A DNA stretch of 64,000 nt, taken from positions 62,001 through 126,000 of the forward strand of contig JAKSZP010018533.1 in assembly GCA_022478985.1 (NCBI GenBank), read 5' to 3'. The stretch is from Massospora cicadina. Taxonomy: Eukaryota; Entomophthoromycota; Entomophthoromycetes; Entomophthorales; Entomophthoraceae. The notes under the pieces are model-generated. The model saw only the letters and a list, made by a program, of their open reading frames with translations. It had not been told where the DNA came from and did not search any database. Shown in pieces: positions 22,201-33,879 of this stretch (position 1 is its first letter; the number at the start of each line of letters is the position of its first letter). The translations under genes were made by a program, and so were the position numbers.

Positions 22201-22640
22201 ACCGCCACATAGCCCTGACCCCCCTAAGGCGGGGATTAGGGCTCTTAGCAATATCAATAACATAATAAAATCGTAGGGATTAAGGGCAACGACCCTTGTA
22301 AATGGCATTCTAATAAACCAGATGCTGACAAATTGATTAAACCTCAGAGCAGATGTTGCAAGGGCCAACATAAATCGCAATAAGGCCAATCAAATTCCTC
22401 CAACCCAAAATCCGCCAAAACAGGAAATGATGAGGGCAATGGCAAAGGGCAGCTCAGCAAACCAGAGGCTTACAAGCAAATTATGAAAAAGTGGTAAGGT
22501 CGAGAACCATGGCATTGATAAGCTCAGAAAATCAGGAGCTGCCAAGCCAAATCTGCCGCTAGTCAATAATAATGAGAGCCATAATGAAGGGAAGACCAGC
22601 GAATCAGGGGCTTCCAAGATGAATTACGCCAAAAATGAAA
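22186..22640. repeat. Diverged ~140-bp tandem duplication with leucine-rich minus-strand frame
   Basis: Two blocks about 139 bases apart share the pattern 'aatgatgagggcaatggcaaagggcagctcagcaaacc' (near 22428) and 'aataatgagagccataatgaagggaagaccagcgaatc' (near 22567), too alike for chance. The minus strand is open for ~143 codons with a single TGA and is strongly hydrophobic. The plus strand carries a polar Ser/Asn/Lys-rich frame. I cannot say which strand, if either, was coding. It lies between integrase core and C-terminal region of element F. Confidence 0.35.
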
Positions 22641-23389
22641 TTATAGAGAGTTGAGGGGAGCAGTGGCAGAGCAATTCAGAAGTTGCCAGAAAACTTTTAA
22701 TGAAATTTTAAATTAAAAAGTTTACAATAAGGTTAACATGGAAATGCCAAGCTCTGATTCACCCCCAACAAACTAAATTAAATGTGGAAAAGTTTCCATA
22801 ACGCCTGGGGTATCTAACAAACAGTCTAGAATGACCCAGATGGGAATATAAAGAGGCCAAGATTCTTGAAGTAGGACTGCAGACAGTCACCGCCCGCAGA
22901 CTCCATGGGAACAAATTCCCCCATATCCCATGCTTTCTAACTTAGGTACAACCAGACAAAGATGTTTAGGAGAACTTCATTTTTCTAGCATCAGGTAAAA
23001 CCCTTTAGTTTTGGAAAAATTTTAATTTTGAAATCATTTATTAAGATTTTGAAGAAACCCCTTAGACTTTGAGCGACAAATTAATCATTCCATGGACTTT
23101 GATAGAGCAGTTGCCTCTCTGTACGCCCTCTCTGGAGGACAGACTGTTCTCCTCAGTGTTGGCATCGTCCTTACTATATTCCAAGGATATACTGTAAAAG
23201 CTCATCAATCCAACGAAAGAAGGACCTGACCACAGCTGCACTCTCCTGTTTGTGGGCCCTCACTTGGGCCCTCTTTACCAGATGTTTTGTTTCAATGTGG
23301 AAGGACCCCGTTTGTCACATCAGCTGAATGTCAGCAGCAATATTAAGAAGTCGCTGAAAAATAGTACCAAAGAGAGTGACCAAAGGTCA

Positions 23390-23602
23390 AAGTTGTCCAT
23401 ATTTGAGGTGGGACAGAAAGTAATGTTTTAACATATGTATGGAGGAAAGCCTGAGAGGTTACAGGCTGTTTGGATGAGACCTTCACTTGTTGTCATGAGA
23501 AGATGAACATAGTATTCCATCAGGCAGTACCACCCACATTACTATTGACAAATCCATGTTTAGCACTCAGTCATTCCCCAAGTCACTTCTTGGAAAGGGT
23601 AA
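23390..23602 (+). pseudogene. Integrase C-terminal region and PPT of element F
   Basis: 'FEVGQKVMF' followed by 'GGKPERLQAVWMRPSLVV' matches the GPY/F-type module at the end of Ty3 integrases. About 100 bases later 'ttggaaagggtaa' (23590-23602) is a purine-rich tract that ends one base before the LTR start TGTTGAT. This fixes element F as plus-strand. The sequence between 22640 and 23390 shows no domain I can name. Confidence 0.55.
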
Positions 23603-24480
23603 TGTTGATAAATTCTCAACTATAGGGGATAATTCCTTGGCCTATAGAGAACTTCTCCTGAAACCCCCATTAAAAAATTTCTAATCATAGTACTAATGAT
23701 TAGCTTTCCAGAACAAGGATTAGTCCAAACGAACATGATCAGCAAGCTTTTGTTTTTAGAACCAGATCCCCTTTTATAGGCTTCAAATGGCAAAACTTCT
23801 TGATAACAGAGGCTGTTCTTTACCCCCTGACCGCCAAAGTAAATTTATAAGTTAGTCAGCTTAAAGTCAGAGGAAAAGCAAGTATAAATACTGGTCTCAA
23901 TAACTATGTACATGATGTTGTAGACAATGCCTTGTAAGAACCCCTTTTATATTTTGGGGATGAATTACAATGATTGGAGAATTAACAAAAACCCTTCTGA
24001 AGATAGATTCCTCAATCATTTGAACCATAGCAATGTGAATGTTACCAAATATGGAAGTAAATTAATTTTACAAACTCCATTGATTGAGATTACCAATGTA
24101 CCCATGCAGCTGCAAGAGCCACAAGGCTAATGTGAAAACAGAAAAATCTAAAACAGTAGCCACGCATTAAAAAGCAGGTCATAGCTCCATTTGATATGAG
24201 AAAGAATCCTAGAAGATCACAGAGGATATTGTTATTGGAATCTTCTAGTCTTAAAACCAAGCAGCAAATGCCAATTTCCTTATGAGAGAAACTTGATTTA
24301 ATATAAATCAATTCCTACTCTAAACACCATGAATCGCTATATACTATATATACTTTCTATTATCATATTAAAAAGGACCGTTTTTCACAAAATTTAACTT
24401 TATATTGCTGTTTTTAATTGGTATTATTAGCGCCAAATAATCATTTTATAAAAAGGTTTGTATAAGACTTCTTGTTATCA
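23603..24480 (+). repeat. LTR of element F, right copy
   Basis: Similar over its length to 8622-9490, with shared start TGTTGATAAATTCTC, shared 'caaactccattgattgaga' region, shared TATA-rich block 'atatactatatatac' and shared end. A purine tract precedes it, as expected for a 3' LTR. However, similarity to the left copy goes on past the LTR into internal sequence (24481-24731), so it may also serve as the 5' LTR of a second, truncated element. Confidence 0.6.
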
Positions 24481-24731
24481 GCAGAGGTTAAAAGAGTTCC
24501 AGTGTGCTCAGAAGCAAACCCCAATATTTAGTTTCAAAGGCTTCAACATTGTTGGACACGCTTAAAACTATGAAAAGTCCTAGTTAAAGAAGAAATATAC
24601 CATTAAATTTACCTAATAGGGAACTCTGTGAACAAATAAATGAGTTGATGAAAGTGGCTCAACCCATATTATCAGTACCCCTTGAGAGAGCAGGCTACTT
24701 TGGCAACAGTCATATTATTAGCCATAACAGC
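24481..24731 (+). pseudogene. Fragment of element F 5' internal region after the right LTR
   Basis: It matches 9491-9906 with deletions: 'gttccagtgtgctcag' with 'gttccggtgtgctcaag', 'ttggacacgcttaaaactatg' with 'ttggagactcttagaactatg', and 'ggctactttggcaacag' with 'agctactttggctacag'. Internal sequence after a 3' LTR is unexpected for a single insertion. A tandem LTR-internal-LTR array or a second truncated element would explain it. Confidence 0.4.
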
Positions 24732-24843
24732 ATAGGCAATTCTGCGTTCTCAACATTAGTAAAGTTGACTATAGGCTTTAGTTTTTTTGGTAACTGATGT
24801 TTCATCCATATAAATCTTGAAAGTCAAGCTTAATCACTTTTAA

Positions 24844-26310
24844 TTAATCCAGATTTTTTAAGTTTAATTTACAACATTTGTCTCCATTCCACTGTACTAA
24901 GTCAGGAATGTTGACAAGTTTGACGCCTGCTGCACTATATGGGGTGGTGGTGCGCCGCATCCTGGCAATTTTGGTTGCAGCTAAAACGTTTAGGGCAAGG
25001 GCGGTTAGCCTGGCAAGTAAAACTGCTTCCACCCTAGTGCAGGTTTTGAGTTTGAAATCTGTACTGGCTAGAAAAATTCTTAGTGTGGTATATTTGGCCT
25101 GAGGTCAACCCACCTCAAATAATTTTTTATTTAAAGCGTTCATGGCAGACTTGACTAGCCCCCTAACCCCTTTGGTCACTTTATATCCCTCAAGACCCTT
25201 CCAAGCATCTTGAACACTCACATAAGGTGCTTTAAGGATCCCTGGTGCTCTTAGAGAAACTGAACTATGTCCTTTGGTTTGAGTATGGGTCATTTCTTTC
25301 CTTGTAAGAGCAGCCATAATCAATACAGCTCAGAATTGTTTTAACCTATCATTTAATATTTTTCTGCTTCTTCTAGGGGTACTTTGACCTAGGCTTATCT
25401 ATTGTAACCCAAGCCATAGTTGCGGTGATAATGCTAATTTATAAAAATACACACACCTCTACTACTTGCACTTGGTTGCCAGAGGCGCCACTCTGGTGGT
25501 TCAGTTTGTCAGCTTACCCAAACGTCTCTCACCTGACTAGATAAAACATAAGCTCTTAGAGGGTTGGGCCACTTATAGGTTAACCCCATCCTTTTATTTT
25601 GTGAACCAAAAAGGGCCATCCGCCTTGCAGGGCTTTGCGCCTCTGTGATGCTCCGCCCTTCCTTAGGGTAACCCACCTTTAAAATATCTGCAACATGGTT
25701 AGCTCTACCGCTAACCCATTCTGGGTCTGCGTAGAGAATGGCCACCCTATCTGACTTTTGTGCTTTGGTTTGCACTAGAAGCATAAGTGCTCTTCCTTCA
25801 CCACTATAGCAGCTTCCACCTCTCATCCCTCCATTTTAGGCCCATTGCTGCTTTAAAAGAATTTTAAAACCGGATATTGATCTCAATCCTCTCCCTTAAA
25901 TGCTGCTTGATCTGCTCCTCCTGTTCCATCCAATCAAAGACCCACTTCTCAAACAGTTTGGAGAAGATTAGTGCTAAAAAACTATCAAATTGCCTTAGTT
26001 TTTGGTTTGTTGTCAACCACTACTTTCCTTAACCAATCATCTTACGTCGCTGGACCCTCTTTACCTGTCTCCAATACCGTTGAATCTCTCATGTAGGTGT
26101 AATGGAGAAAACCCAATGCTAGCAAAAATTAATTTTTATTGGCCTAGAATTTAAAGACTGCATCTCAGTCTTTCTCATCAACACAACTTATGCCCTCCTG
26201 AGGGCTTTCCTGATACTAGTCCTACCATCAGCTCACCATCAACGTAGCCGTTTCCCCCAAAAATACCATCCTCCTCTAAGCCTTCCATATTGTTATGGAG
26301 CCACTGATCA
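24844..26310 (-). pseudogene. Unrecognised minus-strand coding relic with possible introns
   Basis: Four protein-like segments follow each other on the minus strand. They are 26310-26178 ('MEGLEEDGIFGGNGYVDGE'), ~26020-25865 ('LIFSKLFEKWVFDWMEQEEQ'), 25826-25509 ('SDRVAILYADPEWVSGRANH') and 25289-25125 ('DAWKGLEGYKVTKGVRGLV'), with a last one at 25060-24844 ending in a stop. Between them are plausible splice sites: donor GTAAGC after 'VRDVW' at ~25503 with acceptor 'cttacaag' at ~25291, and donor GTGGGT at ~25124 with acceptor 'tttttctag' at ~25080. I do not recognise a family. It may be a host gene cut by LTR G at its 5' side. Frame links between the upper segments are not continuous. Confidence 0.35.
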
Positions 26311-26314
26311 ATGG

Positions 26315-26863
26315 TGTTCTTAAAAGCTTTGAAAAAACTTGGGTATCTACTTTTTAATACTTTATCTTTATATTTGGATATAACCAAAACGAACTTGAGC
26401 GAATAATTATTAACTTGTGTTGCTGTCTACCCTCCATTTGAGCCTCTACCCATTTTATAATCGTCACGCGCTGTTCCTAATTCTTTAGTAAATCCTTTTC
26501 ATAAATGGTTTCCATTATGTTTATGTACCCATTATATTCATTATACCCATTGTAATCATGTTTGATTGTACTCCCAAAATCAAGACACATTTTTCTGAGG
26601 CCAAGTAATCAGCTATATATATATTACCATAACTATACCAAAAAGATCTACCTTTGTCTAGGTTTGTTATACTTTAGAAATCGTTACTGAAGTAGAGCTT
26701 TAATATACCAGAGCTGTAGCTTTTTTATACTGCATAGTGCCTCTAACAATAGTCAGCAAACTAGAACCCTATAATGGGATAACGGTCTAATGATCAATGA
26801 GAAAAATTATATTCCAAGGAGGAACTCACCTTTGTATTAGTGTGTAGTTTGCCGCACAAAACA
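26315..26863 (+). repeat. 5' LTR of element G
   Basis: It is similar to 35592-36145 over ~550 bp. Shared blocks include 'ttgggtatctac'/'ttggttatctaac', 'gttgctRtctWcccYccattt' and 'acggtctaatgatca'/'atggtctagtgatca'. A PBS-like TGGTTCTCACTACAAG follows 5 bases after its end. The left boundary is uncertain by ~20 bases. Confidence 0.6.
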
Positions 26864-26868
26864 CTTTA

Positions 26869-26884
26869 TGGTTCTCACTACAAG
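26869..26884 (+). other. Putative primer-binding site (element G)
   Basis: TGGTTCTCACTACAAG lies 5 bases after the LTR. It differs by one base from the TGGTGCTCACTA core beside elements A, C and E. Confidence 0.5.
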
Positions 26885-27534
26885 ACACATAAATTCATTT
26901 CCCAAGGATCAATCAAAACTAACATAGATCCCAACTCAATAGAAAAAAGGTAATCAACTAGTGTATTGTGTTATATGTAAATCCGCCTAGGCTTATCAAA
27001 TATTTTGAGCCAAAATATGGTGGAATTATACGCCTCACTTTTTCTATATTGATTAAAAACCCCCTCACCACCAAGAATATCCAACAGAATAGCCAAATTT
27101 TATCTTATGGAATCAACTTTTAGTCATCAAATCATTGACCTTATGCCTTTTTTTATATTACCACTAGGCATATCAAGAGGTATTACTGCAGAAAATTGAA
27201 AAATATCATGGGATAAATCATGGCCAGATACTATCCTTCATCCACAACGTTGAGAGTCTTGGACAGTACATCACTGCTTATCTTCAACCATCTGTACACA
27301 ATTCCAAGATGACCATAGTTTGACACCACTCTATATAAATAAAAGTGTTTAGTTGAACAAGCAGAACGTAGATGCTCTAAGATCTCTGCACAGTCTACTG
27401 GGGAACAGTTTACAGGGTAAACAACAAGCTGTAGACTTCAACTGTAAGGCCTCAGGGGCCAGCCATCAAGTTGGACAGAGGTGCACACCCCTTTAGAACA
27501 AAAAAGGATTCAAATACTAAGGCCCTTCCTCTCA

Positions 27535-27574
27535 CCCATCTCTTGTCTATGGCATACCCTAGATGAGAGATGGG
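27535..27574. repeat. Short inverted repeat (9-bp arms)
   Basis: CCCATCTCT (27535-27543) and AGAGATGGG (27566-27574) form perfect arms around a 22-base loop, in a C-rich patch of the Gag zone of element G. No function can be assigned. Confidence 0.4.
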
Positions 27575-30405
27575 TAGGTGCTAACCCCCTGTTTGCCACA
27601 CGCCCCTCCCACCCTTAACCTTCAAATTAAAATCCAACTTAGTATCAAAATATGCAAAATTTTATTTTAAAAAATTAAGCAGCTTGTAAAGACTTCATGA
27701 GAGTTAGAAGCCCCCCACTGGAGCATCTTTCCCTGTCTCCATCTGGTAGTTAACCTGAAGTTAATCTGAAAGGGGAAAACTTACCTAGAAAGCAAAGTTC
27801 TAGCAAAAAGTCATTGAGAAAGGGCTGAAAAATGGGGTTAGAACTTGACATCCCACTCCAAAAATTAAAATGTGAAATTAAACATTTGGAAGTTGGGAAA
27901 TCGTCCTGAAGATAGATTAGAAACTTTAGGTGATACTATCAAGTCGAAATCAGGGATTGGATCCAATAATTATTAAATTTGAGTTTTGAAAACAATTTCT
28001 CTTATCACAAACAGCTTATTAGCTTCCACCCCTTTTCCACCATATACCCAACAACCTGCTAATGTTAGGGTGTTGGGTTATTCATCTAACTACTTTTGCT
28101 TTTTAGCTTATTGAATTTTTATTGTAAAACTATCTAAATCTGTTAATTCTATATAAAAAAAGACATATGGTCACAAATCACTGGGTTAGTGATTTTACAA
28201 ACCTCCTTTCAACGCGGCCACCCAGAGTTCCCTGAAACCCACGAGTTCTTGTGGACCTTGGCTACCCATATAGGTCTTAGTGTAAACACGTCAAAAGCCA
28301 GGTCTTTACATAGCACTCTGGGTTCTTAACATCAACCATGAACGTAGTTAGAAAAATCCTTGATACTGGATAGGCTTATTAAACAACAAGACTTTAATGT
28401 GATTGATATCAGCTGACAAGCAATGAACAAGAGGGGTGTAATTAAAAGTTGGGTTTGAGAATTAATCAATTCTAACAAGAAGCCCAAAATACTGATAATG
28501 CTGCACAAGCTTAATCCCTAGAAAACTCAGTTAGTGCATTCAGAAGGAGATGCATATTGCAAACTAACACATTGGCAATACTTCTGAAGCTACCTATTCC
28601 CAACAGGAAATTAAAGCTTTTTTCAGCGCCAGCAAGTCTCTATGCGTCAAGTTATTGGGTCATTAAAGGTCAGCTTCATCACCATACATGATAATTTGGT
28701 AGATTATTGAAGTCTAACAATGACCTTTATCATATAACCTGAGAATTATAAGACATTACAAGGATCAGAATACTGAAAAATGCTGAGCGTAGATACTCAA
28801 TATGTGAATTTATGGCTGAGATTTATTTGTTAACAATATAAACAGTAGTCAGAACAAGAAAATGAGGAGCGATTGAAATGGTAATGACGCATCAAACCCA
28901 TATAAATGAAGGATGCTGCATATATAATCCTTGAGTTTCAGCTTATGACAGGCCTAAAGTATTTGAGGAAGAAACATTGGAGGTGAGGTTTATATCTTTC
29001 CCAGCCAGTTATTACCAACAAACCAGCCAACAGCTCTAGTGGTTTTACCTTATTTCTTGGGAACCCCATCCCAGGATTAGTCACTCAAATGAACCTAGCA
29101 ATCCAGGCCCCATGTAGTATCATCCCAAGCTTCTTTTGGAACCACATCCCCTAGAATGTCCTTCCAACCTTTCTAGCGTTTCACAACATCAATTTTAGAA
29201 GATGGATTGGATTGAAAATGTTTAGTAATTCCTGAAGATGTTCAAAGGCTATTCATAAAGCTGATATTTTTCTCAGTGCGACAACAATGATAAATTGTTT
29301 TTAAAAATAAAGCTTTGAACTGATCATGGCTTAGTACCCAAGAAAAACTTGAGCTTTTGAGACGTTTAAAATGCCATGTTAAAGCTTTTGCAGTCCTGAT
29401 AGGATGTCAATTTCAAAGCTGTATTCATAACTATTAAGTTTTTGAAAGAATTATACCAGAATTGAATTTTCAGACTGATTTTACTATGAGGCGCAAATAC
29501 TGTTGGGAGCATAGACAATGGTTGAATTTGATGCATAGTTTGCTCTCCAAAATGCTATTAAGGATTACCCTGAGTTGCAAAAATTTCTTATTGCATGAAT
29601 TGATAAAGGATATAGACAGCCCAACTCTAATTGAGTGCCTGAAGTAAAGTGAGATCACTTTTGGCCCACCTAACGCAGAGACTTATGATAAACATTAAAT
29701 CAACGGCCAGGCAACACTAAAAACACATTAGGCATTGAAAACCAATAATATGTAAATAACAAACCTTGAAGAGTAATTGCTGAAGTGACCTGCTAGCTTT
29801 GTGACTGCAAAAACTAGTATACTGACAGCTGCCCGAAGAAATGACACAAAGTATATATATTTCTTTGCCTGTGGATGATGAGGGCTAAGGGGAAAGAAAA
29901 TTGACAGTAAAGTAGAGAGGTCAAATTATTGAACAATCATCTATCCCACATAAAAAACCACCCTACTACCAGGTACTACCATAACCCAAACCCAAAGCAC
30001 TGAGCTAAAAAAGGCCATGATATTTCTAAACCAATTGAAAAGCAACTTGTAGAACCAGCCCAATTGAGGGAATCAAATAAATCTGACGCTTACATCCTTT
30101 GAAAGGTCTCAGAGTGGCTTTGCCACTAGAGACTTTGAATACACATTTTTCAGATGTCAGAGAAAAGACTTAGCCTATTATTGATAATTTTGAACCCTTG
30201 CCATCTCTACATTAAACGTGAATTGAGACTACATTATGATTTCACTTATATTGGTATACCTTCAAATTATATTCTAGTTTTTATGTAATAGTTGATGGTG
30301 GCGCTCCAGTCATCGTGATCTTGAGTCTTTTTTGAAAAGAAATTGAAGATTGCTTCAGACGTTTTCCACTGTCAACTGTATTGGACTGATGGCCCATGAA
30401 TTAAC

Positions 30406-30642
30406 TTTTTTGTTAGTGGTGCCCAACCCAAGAGGGGATCCTCCACGCCTCTTCTTTTGCATTGTGCCAACCAAGGGGATTATAAATAAATCAAAAAACC
30501 TAACATGATGACATGGCGTTGAGCCTAAGAATCCATTTTAGAAGGGGAAGAGGGGTCAGAGTTTTTTTTGCCAGCACCACTTTCTTCAAATGGTGGGCAA
30601 AGGTGGACAGAAAAGGTTTGGAGCGTCAGCGTTGTGGTACAG
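30406..30642 (-). mobile_element. SINE-2 copy, full length, diverged
   Basis: It begins with a T-run followed by 'gttagtggtgcccaacccaa'. It then follows the 17304-17542 copy to its far end ('gcgtcagcgttgtgg' against 'gcatcagcgacatgtgg'). Minus orientation is inferred from the T-run at the left. No clear TSD remains, which fits an older insertion than the 17304 copy. Confidence 0.6.
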
Positions 30643-30649
30643 AAGAAAG

Positions 30650-32080
30650 CTAAAGGTTAGGGTGCCTCATTAATAAGGCCAGCGGTATATATTGCCTTGA
30701 AGTAATGAGCGAGTGGTGTTCAGCAAAGGTAAAGAGTTTGAGCGTAAATGTGAATGTCTTGATGTGCTGGCAGGTTTGAGGGTTGTTGAGGTCAATAAGT
30801 TGATGATCTTGCTGCATTAAAGCATGCGCGGCCTTCTGCAAATGCAGGTTCTTCAATATCAAAATTCGCATCTTTTGGGAAATTTTATGGGGAAATAGGG
30901 ATGGGAATACCATTGAAAAGTGGCTTAATTGCTGTATAGAGGGCTTATCAGAGGAGGTAGTTGATAGGTGCAGAGGCTGCTTCAGCAGCATTTTAATCAA
31001 TGTTTTTGTAAACTAAATAGCTGTTCCAAAGGATGAAAACAGCGGCAGGGAGTCAAATCAGGGGGGTTGTTTGAAAAATTCTTGCAGTAAGGTTTAATTC
31101 TAAAGGTCTGTTCATCATTGATCAATTCATGAGCATCAAAAAGATTTGATTCGACAAGCAATGGGCCAGCAACAGGAGTTTGTTGGGTGGCAGGAGATGA
31201 TTTACTGCGTACAATAGATCACAGTAACTCTGCTGGCTCATAAGCTGAAATATGCTCAGGAATAGTTCTGGTGGGCAAATTCTGTTTGGGTGGTGCCATG
31301 GAAGAAGAGCCCTTGAAGGATGAGGGTGGGAAAGGGAGAATCAATTCCCATTCAATTTTTGGCAAAAAAGTGGTGGAGCTGACAACAGAGTGAGGAGCGG
31401 CAGAAACAGCTTCAGAACAAAGCACCTTGAACTTTCTCTTCAATGGTTATTTTTGAAGCACAAGGGACAGATAGTACAGCCCTTTTTGACGTATGCCCAG
31501 AAGAGGTGATCAGGGAAGATCTGATCATGGCGCAGGTGTATACGATGTGGGTATCAAAATGGAAGGGTCAGATGAATGAAAAAGTGTTAGGCCCTGTGAG
31601 ATGATTAGCGCCATTAGTAACCATGAACTGTAGCATGAGGTCAGCGCCATAAGCTGCCAAGACCTCTATGATTTAGTGACAGAGGGGTTTGGGGTGAAGT
31701 GGGAAGGAAAACCACCAAACTGAATCACTAGCATGGCCTCATCTGTCAGTCTAGTCCAATGGTTGGGATGGATGTGTTTTTATATATTAGCAGCAGCTGT
31801 GCTGCCGCCATGGTGTGGGCTTCACAGGAGAGGATGAGGTTCAAATATACCTTGAAGGGGCAGAAAAAATTAAGTCTGGCAGCTTTATAAACTTCTGTGG
31901 CCATCTTAATGATGACTGCACTTGTGTAGGAGGAAAGAGTCCCATACTCAACCCAAAGGCCAAAACAAAGGTTGCTCCAAGAGAACACTGGGGAAATTTT
32001 GAAACATTGCCTGGGAGCGCATGAGATTGTGGACTAGGTTTAAGGATAGACATAGAAACTAGAAGTGTTTGGGGGGCTAA
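30650..32080 (-). pseudogene. Minus-strand relic, possibly ORF1 of a second LINE
   Basis: Minus-strand frames are unusually open: 31443-31010 (one TGA only; 'KIEWELILPFPPSSFKGSS', 'TQQTPVAGPLLVESNLFD'), 31000-30650, and 31988-31746. In a third frame 31700-31450 reads 'IIEVLAAYGADLMLQF' and 'ANHLTGPNTFSF', a pattern like the RNA-binding part of LINE ORF1 proteins. 'GHTSKRAVLSVP' follows where those proteins have 'GHTTHP..VTV' in the LINE copies here. It is not the same family as LINE B/C/D. Identity is uncertain; the strand is opposite to element G. Confidence 0.3.
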
Positions 32081-32087
32081 CTGGGCC

Positions 32088-32135
32088 AGCCTGGGCGCAT
32101 TTTTTTAGTACTAGATGGTAGCCTGGGCGCATTTT
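32088..32135. repeat. 16-bp micro-insertion flanked by 16-bp direct repeats
   Basis: AGCCTGGGCGCATTTT occurs at 32088-32103 and exactly again at 32120-32135. The 16 bases between (tttagtactagatggt) match the 3' tip of the SINE-2 insert at 4876 ('tttagtactagtgg') except for one extra base. It looks like an ultra-truncated SINE-2 insertion with its TSD intact. Confidence 0.5.
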
Positions 32136-33213
32136 AGTGGTGGCCAATATACGCTAGGAGGCGTCCACTACCGCCCTAGTGGAGCAGTTAGTGATGATTG
32201 TGTTTACATAGGCTCAAAGTGGAACTGGTGAAAGGGTTGATTAAGCATATATACGTCTTAAAGTTTATATTATATTGAACAAGAGATCATCTAGAAAAAC
32301 CCATAAAAATTCATTTTAAACGTGCCTATAGCGCTTTATTAATGATTTTTGGCTCTTATAAAAATCAGCTCTACTGCTATAGTATTACCCAGTAGCAATT
32401 TTCATTTTTTGAGTAATACCATCTTTCTCAAACTTGATGTAGAAATTTTTGATTATGAAGTAAACGTCTTGAATATCCTTGGTCAGTTGCTACCTATACC
32501 CTACTCAATAAAAAGGTTCTTTTTAAACTAAGAGCAACAACTTAATCATTAACCTACACTAGTTTATAATTTCCCATATGTTATCAGAAAACAGGTTGTT
32601 GTAATTTACACTCATTTAAACCATTATGAATACTAGGGTATCCTATTGTGAGAGTCAACAAGTTTCAAGCTACTTCCTAGGGTACAAAAGGTTGTAACCA
32701 AAAGAATTTTACTAAAGCTACCTTATGGACTGTTGGGAGAAGTCTACTCTACATGTAAAAATAAATATTGAGCTTCACTTGGCTCCTGAGCTAATCACCC
32801 CTGGACACAAGATTTTTGTTCTCCTGGTTAACTTTATTGCTTAAAATAATGTGAAGAAAGGGCAAAAATTGCATATGTCCATCTAGTACCCAGAGAAGTG
32901 GTTCAGTCAATCAAAGACTTTGGAGGACTATCAGAGTTAGTATCACCTGAAGCAACTCAAAGCACACATAAAATTGTTCTTCAACATCAATTAGAGGGCT
33001 TATAGGAGGAACAAACATAACGACTTTGACTATATTACAAAAGTACGCTCAGTAAAACGCAACCATATGATTAAAATTTGGGTGCACTAAAGAATACAAC
33101 ATCAGATTGAAACCTGTGATTGAAGACCTAAACGCTTACATCCCAAGAGGTGAAACCAAGCCATAAATGAAGCTGTACAAAACAAAAGATCATTTATTGC
33201 ATCATTTATTATG

Positions 33214-33720
33214 ATTCCTTCTCGTAGCCCTTTGCCATGCATATACTTTATGTCAAGAAAAAGGATGGCTACAACAAAATAGTGATTTATTATCATTGAT
33301 TAAATAAAATTACCAAAAGAATTGTACCTTTACCTCAAATAGACAATGGTCTTTATTTTTAGAAAGGTACCAATAATTCTTTATTTAGATCCTATCATTG
33401 TCTATTGACAGACTGATCTGTCTAAGGAGGAACGGTAATGCGCAATTATTACGTCCAAAGGTTATACCAACTGAGGCGTATGTCAGTGCCTTTAAAACGC
33501 TTCCATCATCTTTCAGAGGGAAATGTACTATATACTAGGTGATCCAATGTTTGAGCTGCGTCCTGGTATGTCTTGACAATATTAACGTTTTTTGTGCATC
33601 TTTATTCAGTACTGTCCCACTTGGAGGAAGTAATAAAAGGATAGCTAAAGCTCAGTTTAAACTAAATTAAGAAAGTGTCAAATCATTAAAACTAAAGGAG
33701 CACCTTTGAGACATTGCCAA
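33214..33720 (+). pseudogene. Ty3 reverse transcriptase, degenerate (element G)
   Basis: Fingers/palm start with 'VKKKDGYNKIVIYYH' and 'LNKITKRIVPLPQID' at ~33245-33345. 'CVLVCLDNINVF' at ~33560-33595 corresponds to the catalytic YLDDInVF box with the second Asp changed to Asn and Tyr to Cys. Frame changes occur between these blocks. This copy cannot be active. Confidence 0.65.
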
Positions 33721-33879
33721 TGCTTAAGGGATATGATCCTCAACCCCTAAAGCTTGTGGCATTCAATTGGAGGCAAAGTCTGAAAAAACAGGATGTGAAG
33801 TTATTCTTTAAGGGTTAGTATAACAGTGTCATTTTATAAGGATTTATAGTTATCTTAACTGCTATCCATTTAATAAGGA

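Noticed and set aside
22186..22389. Membrane protein gene on the minus strand
   Set aside because: Hydrophobic but internally duplicated, interrupted by TGA, and the opposite strand is a polar low-complexity frame. Not enough to call a gene; kept only as a repeat.
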